A DNA stretch of 64,000 nt from Carex sylvatica (Eukaryota; Streptophyta; Magnoliopsida; Poales; Cyperaceae), in NCBI GenBank assembly GCA_964058845.1, contig CAXKVR010000003.1, forward strand, positions 124,001 to 188,000. The letters are read 5' to 3'. The notes beneath the pieces were generated by a model. It was not told where the DNA came from and made no database searches. It saw nothing but the letters and a program-made list of their open reading frames with translations. The first letter of the stretch is position 1, and each line of letters starts with the position of its first letter. Position numbers and translations under genes: made by a program. Shown piece after piece: positions 35,440 to 48,387 of this stretch.

Positions 35440-36975
35440 ATACGTGATACGTCGTGACGTGGCGTGACAAACACGCCATAATTTGCTCACGTGATGTGAT
35501 CAAAATGGTGGCGGACGACCATGTCACGTGTAGTCACATCGTAACCATACGTGACGTGACGTAAATTAGTCACGTCAAACTTTTTCTTTTATATTTTAAT
35601 TTAAATTGTTGTAAGTAGAGAAAAAGTTATAAAAAATATGAAAAATTATTAAATAAATAATGTTGCAATTTATTTTTGAGAAAAGACAGTTGGACATCTA
35701 ATATTACTTTAAAAATTCAAATTATAAATATTCATTAGACTAAACTAGATAAAATAAAAATCAATACTATATGAGTACCAGTATCGCTGAACCTACACTA
35801 AAAGAGAAACATGAATAATCTATGCGTACTAAAAAAATTAGATTATTTATGTTTTATACCGTGACGTTACTGGTTTGCGTGACGTGACGTGTAATTTTTG
35901 CTCAAATAAAATTATGTCACACAACACGTGAATCACGTCACGTAATCGACAAACGTGACTCCTTCTCTAGCCACACATCTTTCAAACCAATCTGCCACAT
36001 ATACGTTAGCTTCCTTCCAAAATCATCTATGATAGAGAAGGAGAGAGACTTACATAGTGCTCTTTTAATTCCTTGCAAGGCGGAGGAGAGACGACCATTG
36101 GCACAGGCTGTAGTGAGGCTAATGCGAGACTGATCGCCGAGTGTTGATCCAGTGGTTCGAGCGTTGATCTAGGCGGAGATAGAGGGGTTTGGCGATTAGA
36201 AGAAGAGACAGAGATAGAGGGGTTTCGCACAAAGAGGCGTTGATCCAAACAGAGATATAGGGGTTTGACGATTAGAAGAAGAGACGGAGATAGAGGGGTT
36301 TCGCACAAAGAGGCGTTGATCCAAGCGGAGATAGAGGGGTTTGACGATTAGAAGAAGAGACGGAGATAGAGGGGTTTCGCACAAAGAGGCGTTGATCCAG
36401 ACGGAAATAGAGGGGCTTTGCACAAAGGAGATTAGAAGAAGAGGCATTTTTTAACTGAAGGCATGCAGTAGCAAAATAAATTAATTGTATAAAGGATAAA
36501 ATTGAAAATATAGAAATATGTATATTAAAATAGTATAAGAATACAGTATAAATGACATTTTCACAAATTAATCAAGTTTAGGATGACATTTTTTCAATTC
36601 TCAAGATTGGAGTGACAATCTCCCAATTTCAAAATTTTGGAGTGGCATTTCACAATTTTTCCAATAAATAATTTGTTTTTGAGAAAAGACAGTTGGACAT
36701 CTAATATTACTTTAAAAATTCAAATTATAAATATTCATTAGACTAAACTAGAGAAAATAAAAAACAATACTATATGAGTACCGGTATCGTTGAACCTACA
36801 GTAAAAGATAAACCTGAATATTCTATGCGAACTAAACAAGTTAAATTATTTATGTTTTATATCGTGACGTGACTGTTTTGTGTGACGTGACTAGTTATAT
36901 CACGCAACACGTGAATCACGTTACATAATTGACAAACGTGACGTGACGTGACTGATTTCCTTCTCTAGCCACACT
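35440..36975. repeat. ACGTG-rich region with a direct repeat flanking a tandem array
   Basis: A segment of about 300 bp at roughly 35650-35975 recurs in the same orientation at about 36660-36975. Both copies contain GAGAAAAGACAGTTGGACAT, the same ATGAGTACC(A/G)GTATCG block and end CCTTCTCTAGCCACAC. The copies, and the stretch 35440-35590, are crowded with ACGTGACGTGA and CACGTG-type words. Between the two copies is a 76-bp tandem array. No host gene is recognised. The arrangement suggests a transposon or satellite-like unit. Confidence 0.7.
36173..36440. repeat. 76-bp tandem repeat, about 3.5 units
   Basis: Units start at about 36173, 36249, 36325 and 36401 (last one partial). Each contains GAGATAGAGGGGTTTGACGA, TTAGAAGAAGAGACGGAGAT and CACAAAGAGGCGTTGATCCA. 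Identity between units is high. 76 is not a multiple of 3, so the repeat shifts frame at each unit, and the minus-strand open frames here are shadows. Confidence 0.88.
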
Positions 36976-38728
36976 ATCTTGAAATTGATATCCGGGGCGG
37001 TGGTGCATGCATTGTGAAAAGGGAAAATAAATGTGAGGGGCCATTGTCAACCAACCTACATAAATTAAGTGGCGAGTACTAGTTGTGTGATGTCAGGGAA
37101 GAAGCCACAGCCCACAAGGTGACACGTATTAGAGAGATGGCGATGGAAATTGCTATCTTAAAAACCTCAAAAGACGGGTAGGCTAATTTTGACGCACTCA
37201 ATAAATTAATTAAAGGCGGTGATGGATGAACTGACGGGTGTCATCGCACATTACACCGAGACAAAAACAACTTAACAAAAATACAATTTGCATCCCCAAC
37301 TTGATAAAAAAAAAATATACAAGTGGCTTTTAGATTTTGAAGAGAAACAATTCTACAATGACATTTTCACTTGTACTAGAAACTTCCAACGAGTAGTTTT
37401 GCTTGTTTAAAGTTCGATTTTTTTTTTTTTTTTTTTAAGTTCTTTGCCCTGCAAATTAATTTTTTTTTTTTATCAAAAACTAATTATTTCTCAACAAATT
37501 AGAAATAATTTATTTTTATTCCTCTTTCTATTTTTTTTTTTTTTTGATAAGTCATATTACTTCATAATACTTCATTTTGATTTAGCATATTACTTAATAT
37601 TTCAATTTTTATTTTTATTTCGGACGACTAATAATGAAAAAATAATATTATATATAATTTTGAACGACTAACAATTGCAAATATTAGTACGTAACTTCTT
37701 CAATGACAAATAATGCATGCATATACTTTTAAATTAACAAAAATAAGTAAAAAAAAGATAAAGAAATTAGTGACATGCGAACTACCAAAAATTAAAAATC
37801 AAAATCAAATAAATTGAAACATAGAAAAATGATCTTAGACTATGGCGTCTTGAAATTTATGGCGTCAACTAAGCAGCTGAAAAAAAGAAAAAGGAAAAAT
37901 GAACGCCAAGGTTTATGGCGTCTAGACTCCAATTCAAAATTATGTGTATAATACATAAATAATTAAATACTCATAAAAATTTAGATACACATCACATTTT
38001 TGTCACGACTCGTGATGCTACTGATCAGATATCAAGATTCAAACATTATGATTCCGTCCTGACACGTGATCCAATTCACGTGCCGTGACTTAGGTGTTTC
38101 TTGTTGTGATCATATTTCGAAAAATCAATACAACATGCGAATGATCTAGTCACAACACCGGCACGTAGTCACACGTGATCAAAATCGTTAAATCTTGATC
38201 TTGATCAAACAAACTTCAATTCTTCATTTTTTTTCCAATTGATCCTATTTTCTATTATTTAAGTTATTTTATTCTATCAAGATTAAGATAATCATCAGAC
38301 CATTTCACAAGGCGTGCCAATGTTCTAAGGATGGTTACAATATATATATGAAACACAAGTCACGTGCGTATCGTGTCGTGATGGAATCGTGACATCTAAA
38401 ACGTGTTATGGTAGAACTGTGTTGCGACATAACAGTATCATGACAGAAATTATGAATTAACGCAGATAAATATGTATTTCTAGTTACTAAACTGAAATTA
38501 TGATCCCAACAAATTGTACTTCTAGTTACTATACAAAATGATAAATATGTAGTACAAACTGAAATTAATGCAGATCTTTAACCTTTTTCAAATCATCAAA
38601 TTCATTTATTTATCTTGGTCCAAACATTTAAAAAATATATATATGTTTTTTTGTTAAACCTTTGCAGAGGTGACCAATATATATGTTAGTCCGTCATTAT
38701 AGTTATTGTCGTAAACCCATAATTACAG
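36976..38728. other. Intergenic, no gene seen
   Basis: AT-rich and poly-T-rich stretches, with another patch of CACGTG and ACACGTGATCC words at 37990-38170. No protein-like frame. The plus-strand frame at 37444 is a poly-T artefact. Confidence 0.45.
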
Positions 38729-38779
38729 AAGAAGAAGAAGAAGAAGAAGAAGAAGAAGAAGAAGAAGAAGAAGAAGAAG

Positions 38780-38808
<29 letters not shown>
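38729..38808. repeat. GAA microsatellite
   Basis: About 27 uninterrupted AGA/GAA trinucleotide units (roughly 80 bp). A pure run this long is expected to vary in length between individuals. Confidence 0.95.
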
Positions 38809-38810
<2 letters not shown>

Positions 38811-38939
38811 TACTAATGTTCTCGCTGCCTTCGTAACTGATTAATTCAAGTTTCACGAGGAACCAATTAAGTAATTTTTCAAATTCTCAAATATTATATT
38901 TTTTCGCTACTTTTAATTAGTCTTTTCTAGACCTACAAG

Positions 38940-40220
38940 TAGGACTGCTAATGAGTCGAGCCGGCTTGCGAATCAATGAGTTGAGCGGCTCAATATTTCA
39001 TAACGAATCGGACTCGAAAATAGAAAATTTCAAACTCGACTTGGCTCGCTTTTGAAAGGAAAAAGCTCGGCTCGCGAGCCGGCTCATATTTTTACTTAAT
39101 TATTAACAAAAAATTGTGTTGAACATTTAATTCTGTTGCAATACATAAATATCATTTACGTTACTATTCAACAGTGAGGTCTTCATATTATACAAATATT
39201 TAAAAAATAAGTTAACAATAATATCATCTAAAGTAGCATAAGTATACAAGTTTAATAAAATAAAGGCAATAACAACGAAAAATATAACTAATAAAATACA
39301 ATAGAACTATGAATATGTAAAAAGTTAAATAAATTAATAAATAAGATAATAAACTAACTCTATCATGTAAATAACATTAATATCAAACATAGAATACAAT
39401 AGACATTTTTTTCACTGATTTCAAATTTCAATTTTTTTTTAATTTCAAATTTTTTCAAATTTCAAAATTTTGAAATTTGATAAAACATTGAAATTTGAAA
39501 AAAAATCTGAAATTTGGAAAAAAAAAATTAAAGGAAAAAATTGAAATTAGAAAAAAAATTGAAATTTGAAAATATTTGAAAAAAATTGAAATTTGAAAAA
39601 AAATGTCTATTGTATTCTATGTTTGATATGAATGTTATTTACATGATATATAGTTAGTTTATTACCTTATTTATTAATTTATTTGAATTTTCACATATCC
39701 ATAGTTCTATTGTATTTTATTAGTTATATTTTTCGTCGTTATTGTCTTTATTTTATTAAACTTGTATACTTCTACTACTTTATTGTCTTTATTTTATTAA
39801 ACTTGTATACTTAGATGATATTATTGTTAACTTATTTTTTTTAATATTTGTATAATATGAAGATCTCACTATTGAATTATTGTCTTTATTTTATTAAACT
39901 TGTATACTTCTACTACTTTATTGTCTTTATTTTATTAAACTTGTATACTTAGATGATATTATTGTTAACTTATTTTTTTTAATATTTGTATAATATGAAG
40001 ATCTCACTATTGAATAGTAACGTAAATGATGTTTATATATTGCAACAGAATTAAATATTATACACAATTTTTTATTAATAATTAAATAAAAATATGAGCT
40101 GGCTCACGAACCGACTCACGAGCTCGTGAGTCGAGCTGAGCCGAATTAGAACTGAATTATTTTACTTCTCTCATTGAGCTGAACCAAATTTAAGCCGAAT
40201 CTTAATCATTAACAACCCTA
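38940..40220. mobile_element. hAT-like foldback element with 8-bp target duplication
   Basis: The left end TAGGACTGCTAATGAG is mirrored by the right end (CATTAACAACCCTA, read in reverse as TAGGGTTGTTAATG). The 8-mers directly outside are CCTACAAG (38932-38939) and CCTACAAC (40221-40228), a target duplication with one change. The 8-bp length and the TAGGG-type end fit hAT. Inside, GC-rich GAGCCGGCTC / CGAGCTGAGCC words near each end and long AT-rich arms (39110-39420 against 39590-40080) form a giant imperfect hairpin. It has no coding capacity. Confidence 0.75.
39738..40018. repeat. Internal duplication in the hAT-like element
   Basis: A unit of about 138 bp occurs twice. It contains TTGTCTTTATTTTATTAAAC twice, then TGGAT-like ACTTAGATGATATTATTG and TGAAGATCTCACTATTGAAT. 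Only the right arm has this expansion; the left arm carries a single copy in reverse. Confidence 0.8.
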
Positions 40221-40228
40221 CCTACAAC

Positions 40229-41469
40229 TCTACAAGTAATGAATAAATACAAAATATACTTAGAATAATAACTTTAGTGGCAGCTACAGCAGTAATAACT
40301 ATATTTTTCTTCAACTAGGTAGCATTCAAGACATGCAAAAGCTACAACGAAACTATACCATTACAATGTCAAGCTATTTAAACTTTAATAACCAACAATT
40401 ATGGTAAGTGGCAAGAATACTAAAATAACAACAACAATAACAACCAAATTTTGAGTCCCAAACAACTTAGGGTAAGCTAGAAATAAAATCCAATCACAAT
40501 CATAAAATAAATATTAGAAATAAAGTATTAATAAAAATTAAAAAAATTAAAAAAAAAGTGAAAATGATAGTTATAATACTAATACTAATATTAACTATAT
40601 TCTACCTAAACTACCTAAACTATCAATCGTAGGGATCAAAATCCTAAACTTACATTCTTGACTCTAAATTTCTAGTTGTATAACCTAAAACCTATAATAC
40701 TACTCCTAGATAATCTCTAACTACTAGATCATGGTTATAATACGTAAATTGCTAGCTTTCATCTGCTCCTGTGAAGCCTACTTTTTAGATGCATTCCACT
40801 CCTTCAAATCTCTTTTTACTGCTGCATCTCATGTATGTGATAATCTCAAGTGTTTCCCTAAAGACAACATCTAGAGAACCACACCTAGCAAATTATCTAA
40901 AATAATACTCTTCATGTGATGTGATGAGATGGGAGCTCAAAACAGATCAAGTACTCAAACCAGATATTAAAAATGGACGGCCAGTACCTTGCGTATGATC
41001 AAAAAAAATAAAAATAAAACCAATTGACAACAAATTTCTCCCTTCCTGCATATGTGACACTAAAGCAGGCAACAACTTTCTAGAACAAGAAGACTTCATG
41101 TGCCTGGAGAGAAAAAAAAGAAAAGACGCGAGTAAAAACAACAAAAAATAAGTAATAATGATTATAGAGGGGATTAAGATAACTTCCACTAAAAGCAAGG
41201 ACCAAGCAGAAAATCACATATTCACATAAGCTTCAGAAAGACTTCTCCAAGCTATAAAAAGGCAATTAGTGTCGAGCTATTAAGAACTAGTCAACAAATA
41301 ATAGCAAAAATAATAGAGCAATAAAAAATGGAACTCCACTACCCAGAGAACTTCTGTTGAACATTTTATTTTTGTGCATGCACCAAGTGCAATCCCCTTT
41401 AACATCAAAACAAACTCCATAAAAGCAGGTCGATACAACATAGAGGATATGGCATTGAACAACTCCTTA
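40229..41469. other. Intergenic and 3' flank of TFIIE-alpha
   Basis: AT-rich sequence. Up to a few hundred bases next to 41470 may be 3' UTR of the minus-strand TFIIE-alpha gene. No other gene is seen. Confidence 0.4.
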
Positions 41470-44400
41470 TCACCCATCCTCCCAATCGATATAATCTTCC
41501 TCTTCGTCAGATTCCTTGGCCTCCACATTCAAATCTGCTGCCAGCTTATATGACACCTCTGCATTTCCTGTGTCACCTAGGCAGAAAAAACAGAATAAGT
41601 TGCCATTTTCTGGCTGTAAATAGTTCAGAAAGGGTCAGATTAAACACCATAGCAGGACAACTATATAGTTAAAGAGAAAGCAATATAAATGCATCACAGA
41701 TCCTATACTAGCTTGTAGGAGTAATTAAGAGGAAGCGAGATTTTTCAGTATATATCCTTTACACCTTCCTAATTCCTTCTTTACACCATAAACCAGTTAC
41801 TGTTGGCCTGTCATTTGAAAGAATACCCTCTACTTGTACCTCCGAGGCTCCAACATAACCCTATAATCCCCATTGATCAAACAATTGTGTAATGTATACA
41901 GTTTGACTCGGCACAATATCAATTCTGACCCTTTACTGCCCCTGTTTTGAGCAGCAAAATAAGGTTAAAATTGAAATTGCTGATGTCAAAAGGTTCTGTT
42001 GACTGGAGAAAAGATAGAGAGATCTTTTTGATATACAAATTGACAGATTTGAGAAGGGGGAGGAGCATCTTAGAATCATCTTTTTTCTTTAACTTTTTAT
42101 TCTAATTATTTATTTATCATTATAATGTTGGTAATGGCGCAGCCACTATTATTGTACCTGTAGTTTCAGCTTCTTCCCACTCAACGTCATCATTGTCCTC
42201 ATCACTTCGTTTAGATTTCATTCCCACTTGCCGATGACTTGATGTTTCTGGAGTGCCAAACGACTGGTCTGATGCAGAAACCCCAAATTCTTCTTGCTTT
42301 TCTGATTGGCTTCCTGCTGCTGCTTGCATCTTTGCGTAGTAGGCAGCCAAATATGCCTTTGTGTACTCATCCTAATATTAGAAACAAGGGAAACAAAGGA
42401 ACCTTAATATATCCATATACAAAATGTTTAGCAGCTTTTCAGGGCTTCACCGACTTTATACACAGATAATACTGTACAAATATATGTCTAAGGTGTTGCA
42501 TTAACAGCTAATCTGCTACAAAAGCAGACTAATGAAGGGCTAAAAAAATTAAATCACTATCCATCTACAGCTAAACCGTATCAAATCAGCCAATCCAATC
42601 TGATTCCAAACATATACTGCAATGTAAACTGCATGTTCCTCCTGTATCTTTTAATGGGAAGTTTGAAGTAGACCACATATTAAGCTAAGAATTACTGACC
42701 ATTAAGCTCTTGTCATCTTCCTTCAAATCTGCTTGTTTCTTGTCATCAATGGCTGCTTCTTGAGTGGCCTCTGCCTCAAGACTAGTCTCACCCCTTTGTT
42801 CTTTTGTAAGAACCATTCCTTGTTTGATCATCCATGGTGGCAAAACCTTGGCCTTGGTAGGTTTACCTTCAGGCAGTACCTCCTCTCTCACTCCACCACC
42901 TAGATCAACCTCAACCTGATAAAACAGATTTATCAAGTTGCACATGGGTATTAGAAACTTTTGAGAATTATAAGTTGCCAAAAGCTACATGTAATTCCTA
43001 TTGTTTGATATTTCCATAGCAACTGATGTCCCAAAGAAAGAGATTAGTAAAACCTGAAATAATCTAACACAGACAACCAGATTTTATTCATTATTCATAC
43101 ACAGTATATTCATTATTCCGCTAGAATTTTATAAACCGAAATCACAACAGAAGAAAGTATCACGTTCTTAAGTAAAACTTGAGTAGTTAATGAAGTACAC
43201 AACAGCAATACCCAAGCAAGCACCAGTTTTGATACTTAAGACTTTGTATATGATGGAAATCATGAACATCAACTTTTAAAATAAAAGTTAAGAAGAACAA
43301 AACAATCTCGCATCGAAATATACCTTTGTATCCCCAAGAGAAGGCATTGGTGTGCCACCATATCCTGGAACCTGAGATTTATTAGCATCATTAGGATCAA
43401 TGTCACCATACGCCATTCCAGCTGCCCTTGCTCTAGTCTCCCATTGTTGAAGTGTCCCAAAATCAGGCACCGGCAAGTCTTTTACCCTTGCCAGTTGAAT
43501 GGTCAATGGCTTCAGTTGCTCCTGCATTAACATATATTCAAAGAAACAATACAATTATGAGTAAAGCAACAAGTAGATAGTAGAGACACAGCCCAAGTAA
43601 TATCAGTATAACACGACTTCAATTTCATATCTATTCCGAACAAAAGACCCTGCCAAAGCATGGAACACAAAAGGAACATAAACCTGATATACTAAAATGC
43701 TGCTTGCTTGAAAAAAGAGTAGGCTGGTCCTCGATGCTGCTTGGTGGAACAAGTGCATCTATCCCACTACTAATAGATGACATTAAATGTCTGATACAAT
43801 TGCTATAAAAAGCTCTTAGAACTCAGAGAAATATAGCATGACCAGCAAAACTAAAAAAATTACAATATCCACACTAATTTATCAATATCAGTCTTGGCAA
43901 TAACTGCATCTCAGCTCCAAATGTACTATTTCCATCCTTTCCCATGTAAAGCAATAGTGATCCCAGAAAGTAAATATAAATTGGAAAATAGGAAGTAAAG
44001 AAAAACCTCAATCCTCTGAAGAAGATCTTTCAATTTCTCCCGCCGCCGACTCCTATTGTCATCTCCTTCTCCCATTTCATCAGCTGCAAGCTTGTCACTC
44101 TCAGCAACAAGTTCACCATCACATTTTTCACAGTGAAACATATCATCGGTATAACTAATAAGTTGAAGGGCATCAAAAGCTGAGTATCTGCAATCAACAC
44201 GCGTGACATTGAGCAACATTTCCATCATCCATTAATATTCTAGGGGATAACTCTGCTTAATTATGATGTGGCAATAGAAATGAGTGTGACAAATGCTGCC
44301 TAGCAGCAGCATATGCAAAAATTAAAGCAAGTTTGTGCTTTTATGAGCAATAAAAAAGACCCTACACATTTTTTTTTCAATTCTATTACCTTTTTGCACA

Positions 44401-46311
44401 ATTAGGACAGATGTACGTCTGAACAGTGTTCCTGCTATCCAATTCATCTTTCAACTTTTTCTTCATTTTGTGTATCCTATATCTAACAACGTCATAGATC
44501 TGCTCATAATTAAAGAAAAGCAAATAAGAACAATACGGTTTAAGATATCAAAGATAAAGCTTCAGAACAGAACCTTAATGATGAATATTACCTGTGCATA
44601 GTCCAAACAACAGTACGAATGAGTATGCATTTTGACCTTCTCTTCACCTTCCTTATCTGTTTGACGGCCATCGCCAGTTGCTGCAGCAACAGCTGCACTA
44701 AATATTTTTGCGCCTTTTGCTGACTGGAAATGGAAAACATATACAAAAGTGCGAGATTTAAAAAAAAAGATGTAGCAAAATCACATCAAAAGGTTGCTTC
44801 ATAACTCCTAAGGAGTTTCATTCTATATTCCTAAAATAAAATAAAAAACTGACTATCAGACAACGAGAAACAGAGAGGTCACATTTTGAGTTTATACAAT
44901 GATGTAAATGAGGACACTTACTGTTAAACATGGTGTTGCACTGATCAATTTTTCATAAAAAATGACAAGTCTTGTAAAACATGGTAATACCAATCATGTT
45001 TTCATAAACAAGCAAATTTAGGTGAGTACCATACACTATTTTCATATATGTGACAAAGGGATGTTACATACCTCTTTACGATGGTCTCTAGTGACAAACT
45101 TCTCTTCCTCAAAAAACCTCAAAATACGACGGAGTTGTTTTGAATGCAGCTTCAATGCCTTCGCCAAATCTTCCTCTCTAACCCATTGACGCCTGTTGAA
45201 AAAGTTAAGTCTGTCAAACAAACAAAGGCAACAGAAATGCTACGGATTGCAAAATATCAGGAAGAATCAGGTCTGATTCATGTTGAGTCGAAATTTCTTG
45301 TTCAAAAATAACATCAGGTCAAATCCAACCCAACTGATCTTGACCAGCAGGCAAAGTATGTTGGCCAGTACCCAACATATGTTAACAGTTAACCTGTCAC
45401 TATTGAGAACTCATTTTTTGTTGGCCTGATAGTGCCAGGAACTGAAATGGTTAGATTCTTTTTCATATACAATTCTCAACATACAAAGTTGGGATAGTTT
45501 GAATCTCAACCTCCTATTTTAACCAAAAGAAAGAGATACAATCAACTGCTAAACTGGTCATATTGAACAGAATCAGCTAATTAAGAGATAAGGTCTGCGG
45601 AGTCCACCTGAATCTGCCTTAACTTGGTTAGGCTAAGAACTGCCACCTGACTGAAACATTGTTTAGTACAGCTTAAATTGCTAAAAAAAATTTCCCTATA
45701 TTATGTAAAACAACTTATGCAAAGTATAAGCATCCAAAAAGTTTTAACTTCTTGATAACAGTGAGGCTTGACTTGTAAAAAGTTCACCAAAATCAGAAGC
45801 ATCGAATTAATAAACTGGTTTGTAATGATTCAAGATATTGCTTTGCTAGAAATACAATCTGTCAACATTATTGTAATGAATCGGTTAAATTGTTAGTCTA
45901 GAGAGAACCCAAATACTGCAGTTAAAAGAGGAAAACATGCTCAAAAAGCAAAAAAAAAAGGGCAAGCATTTTGAGCATTAAAATCTCAATAGCATACAAA
46001 CTACCAACTTGACTTCAAACAAATTGCCATGCCATTATTGAATAAAACTATCAATAGCTAACCTTGTGAGAGCATCAAGGACCACGACAGCAATTCCTCT
46101 GTTGTCGCCTCTACCAGTCTTTGGTTGGTTATCACCTTTCATGGTAATGTCATCATAGAATGCTCGAGCAGCGAGCTTCACCAATCTGCATCACCATGAG
46201 TTAATCCAAATAATGCAAAGTCTGGTGTAGAATTTTATTTATTATGTAAAATGAAATGGAAACTCAAGCAAAGATAAAAATTGCATACCTATTGAACGGC
46301 TCAAGACTCAT
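41470..46311 (-). CDS. Transcription initiation factor TFIIE subunit alpha
   Basis: Ten exons: 46311-46289, 46185-46063, 45192-45072, 44723-44592, 44499-44390, 44187-44007, 43521-43324, 42915-42700, 42371-42158 and 41576-41470. The total is 1425 nt, or 474 residues, close to plant TFIIE-alpha. TFIIE joins the RNA polymerase II preinitiation complex, recruits TFIIH and helps open the promoter. The N-terminal winged-helix (TFE/IIE-alpha) domain covers about residues 1-100, with QWVREEDLAKALKLHSKQLR. A zinc ribbon follows (Cys164, Cys167, Cys189, Cys192; CPNC..FHCEKC). Next are a basic/coiled segment NRSRRREKLKDLLQRIEEQL, the PWMIKQGMVLTKEQ block and an acidic tail ending in YIDWEDG. All phases agree. 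A 5' UTR intron is likely (acceptor near 46372, possible donor near 46608). Confidence 0.93.
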
Positions 46312-46647
46312 AGTGGAAGGAAAGAGATAAATCTCAGACTTGGGATTCTTTCAGGTGGATTTCACTAGCGCTGAAATTAAAGTCGAAATCAATCAGATTG
46401 TAGATAAGTATCGTAAAACGGAGGTTTCATACATTGCTCTTGCGTAAACCCTAAGATTGTTAGGGGCTGCTCAGTACGAAATAAGCAAGAAATATCAAAA
46501 ATATAAACAAAATAGAGAGAACATAGGGGCAAAGGTTCGTAAAACCATCAATTCATACATCTAGATTAGGGTTCCGGCCGCCATCGGGCGACAAATCGAT
46601 AGCGAAAGTTACCGAGAGTGAGAAAAGCGAAATTTCAAGAGATAGGT

Positions 46648-46692
46648 GGAGGAGAGAAGAGGAGAGGAGAGGAGAGGAGAGGAGAGGAGAGA
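46648..46692. repeat. GGAGA pentanucleotide repeat in the TFIIE-alpha leader
   Basis: Seven to eight GGAGA/GAGGA units lie about 340-380 bp upstream of the ATG. On the sense strand this is a CT-rich tract, probably in the 5' UTR. Confidence 0.8.
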
Positions 46693-46699
46693 GAAACCC

Positions 46700-47130
46700 T
46701 AACCGGACATTCAAGCAGGTAGGAGAAACCATTGACGATGCGAAGAACTGTTCTGTTTCGTCTTTTTCTTTCTTTTCGTTTGATGTCTGGTTATGCTGAG
46801 CGAGATAAACGGGAGGGGGGAAGTAAAAAATGAAAATATTGAGAGAGAAATGGGAAATTGGGAATTGTTCAAAGCCGCTTTCTAAAAATAGCCCCCTAAA
46901 TTTTTTACAATTGCTTAGCGATCATTTGGAAATTGGAAGCCGCTTTCTAAACATATTCCGAGAAAGCTAAAAATGAATCAAGAATCATGTCGAGCTTTCC
47001 GCAAGCGTTTTTTATTTTTTATTTATTTTGCTGAGAAGCGTTTAATTGTTCAAAATTAATTTTCTTGAATCAAAATTTTTTTTGAATCAATTTTTTTTTC
47101 GAAATTAAAATTAGTTTTAATTTTTTTTTT
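46700..47130. other. Promoter side of TFIIE-alpha, no gene
   Basis: Presumed promoter and further upstream DNA, including poly-A and poly-T runs. Confidence 0.35.
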
Positions 47131-48385
47131 TCAATTATTAATATATATATATGCATTTATATCATGTAAATTAACACTACACATACTGTAAAACATCATA
47201 TGCAAACTATAAAACTTCAATACTGTAAAATTCTCAAATATAAACTATAAAACTAACATATGCAAACTATAAAACTGTAAATCTGAAACCTAAAACACTA
47301 AAAATTGAGATAAATACACTGTAAACTCCAATACTATAAATTTAAAAGATATAAACAGTAAAACTAATAGATGTAAACTATAAAACATCAAATACACCAA
47401 CTATTAATAACCACATTGTTAAACATTAGTAACTGTTCACAAGCATAAACTGACACTATTGAAAGCATCACTGTTCAACCGTAGCAAAAATAAACAATAA
47501 CATTTCAAACACAAATTCATACACTCCACAGAAAGCATACTATTCAACATACTTTTACTGCATTACCCTTTATTTAGTATTGTTTGGATGAGTTAGAAGT
47601 CTCATCACTAGAACAATGCATTCTTTAGAAATATCATCCTGCAAAAAAATAAAATAAATAAGATTATAAAACTGTGAACTATATACTGTAAAACACTCTA
47701 CATATCATGTAAAACTGCAAACTAAATCATGTAAAATTGTGAACTATATATTGTATACCTTTAAATATCAATAATAATAGATATTATAAAATGATGCATA
47801 TATCATATAAAACTATGAACTATATCTGATAAAATACTCTACATAACGTTTAAACTTGATTCATATATCCTGTAAAATACTTTATAGATTCTGTAAATCT
47901 ATTAGAAAAATACTGAAAATTTAAATTAGTATTAGAAACAATTGCAAATTTTTTGTAAAACTATTTCAAGAATCATGTACAACTAGTGCAAGAATCTTAT
48001 TAAACAATTACAATAATTCTATAAACCAATAACATCAGCTGGAATACTAACTCAACAAGATGCGTTAATTGATCTAGATATGTAAAATAAAGATATAAAA
48101 AGTATTACATAGATCTTGTAAACTATTGCATAATAAAGATTAATTAAGATCACAACAGATATGATCCTCGATTTAAGTCATATAATATGTAAAAGAACGA
48201 TCTAAATAAATATAAATAGAAGGAAATAAATAGATGTAAATAGAAGGAAATAAATAGATGTAAAAGAACTATCTAAAGAGATCTAAATAGAAATAAACAA
48301 CTTACATAATCTGATCGGATGCCATAATAGCATTGGAGAGGTGGTGTGGAGGAGAGAGAAGTGGTAAGGTTCGGCGAGTACTTAA
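47130..48385. repeat. Diffuse TGTAAAACT-type repeat region
   Basis: Words such as ACTGTAAA, CTATAAAACT, CATGTAAAACTG and TTGTAAAAC recur dozens of times at irregular spacing with heavy divergence. It looks like an old, decayed short-unit array. No coding potential. Confidence 0.6.
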
Positions 48386-48387
48386 AA

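Noticed and set aside
36027..36447. Minus-strand open frames rich in SPSLLLIVKPLYL repeats
   Set aside because: They arise from the 76-bp DNA repeat and shift frame with each unit; no domain or splice context.
35440..36975. Possible LTR retrotransposon (direct repeats of about 300 bp)
   Set aside because: No reverse transcriptase, gag, primer-binding site or TG..CA ends could be recognised, so it is kept only as a repeat with a question mark.
37444..37671. Plus-strand open frame rich in Phe
   Set aside because: Produced by poly-T tracts.
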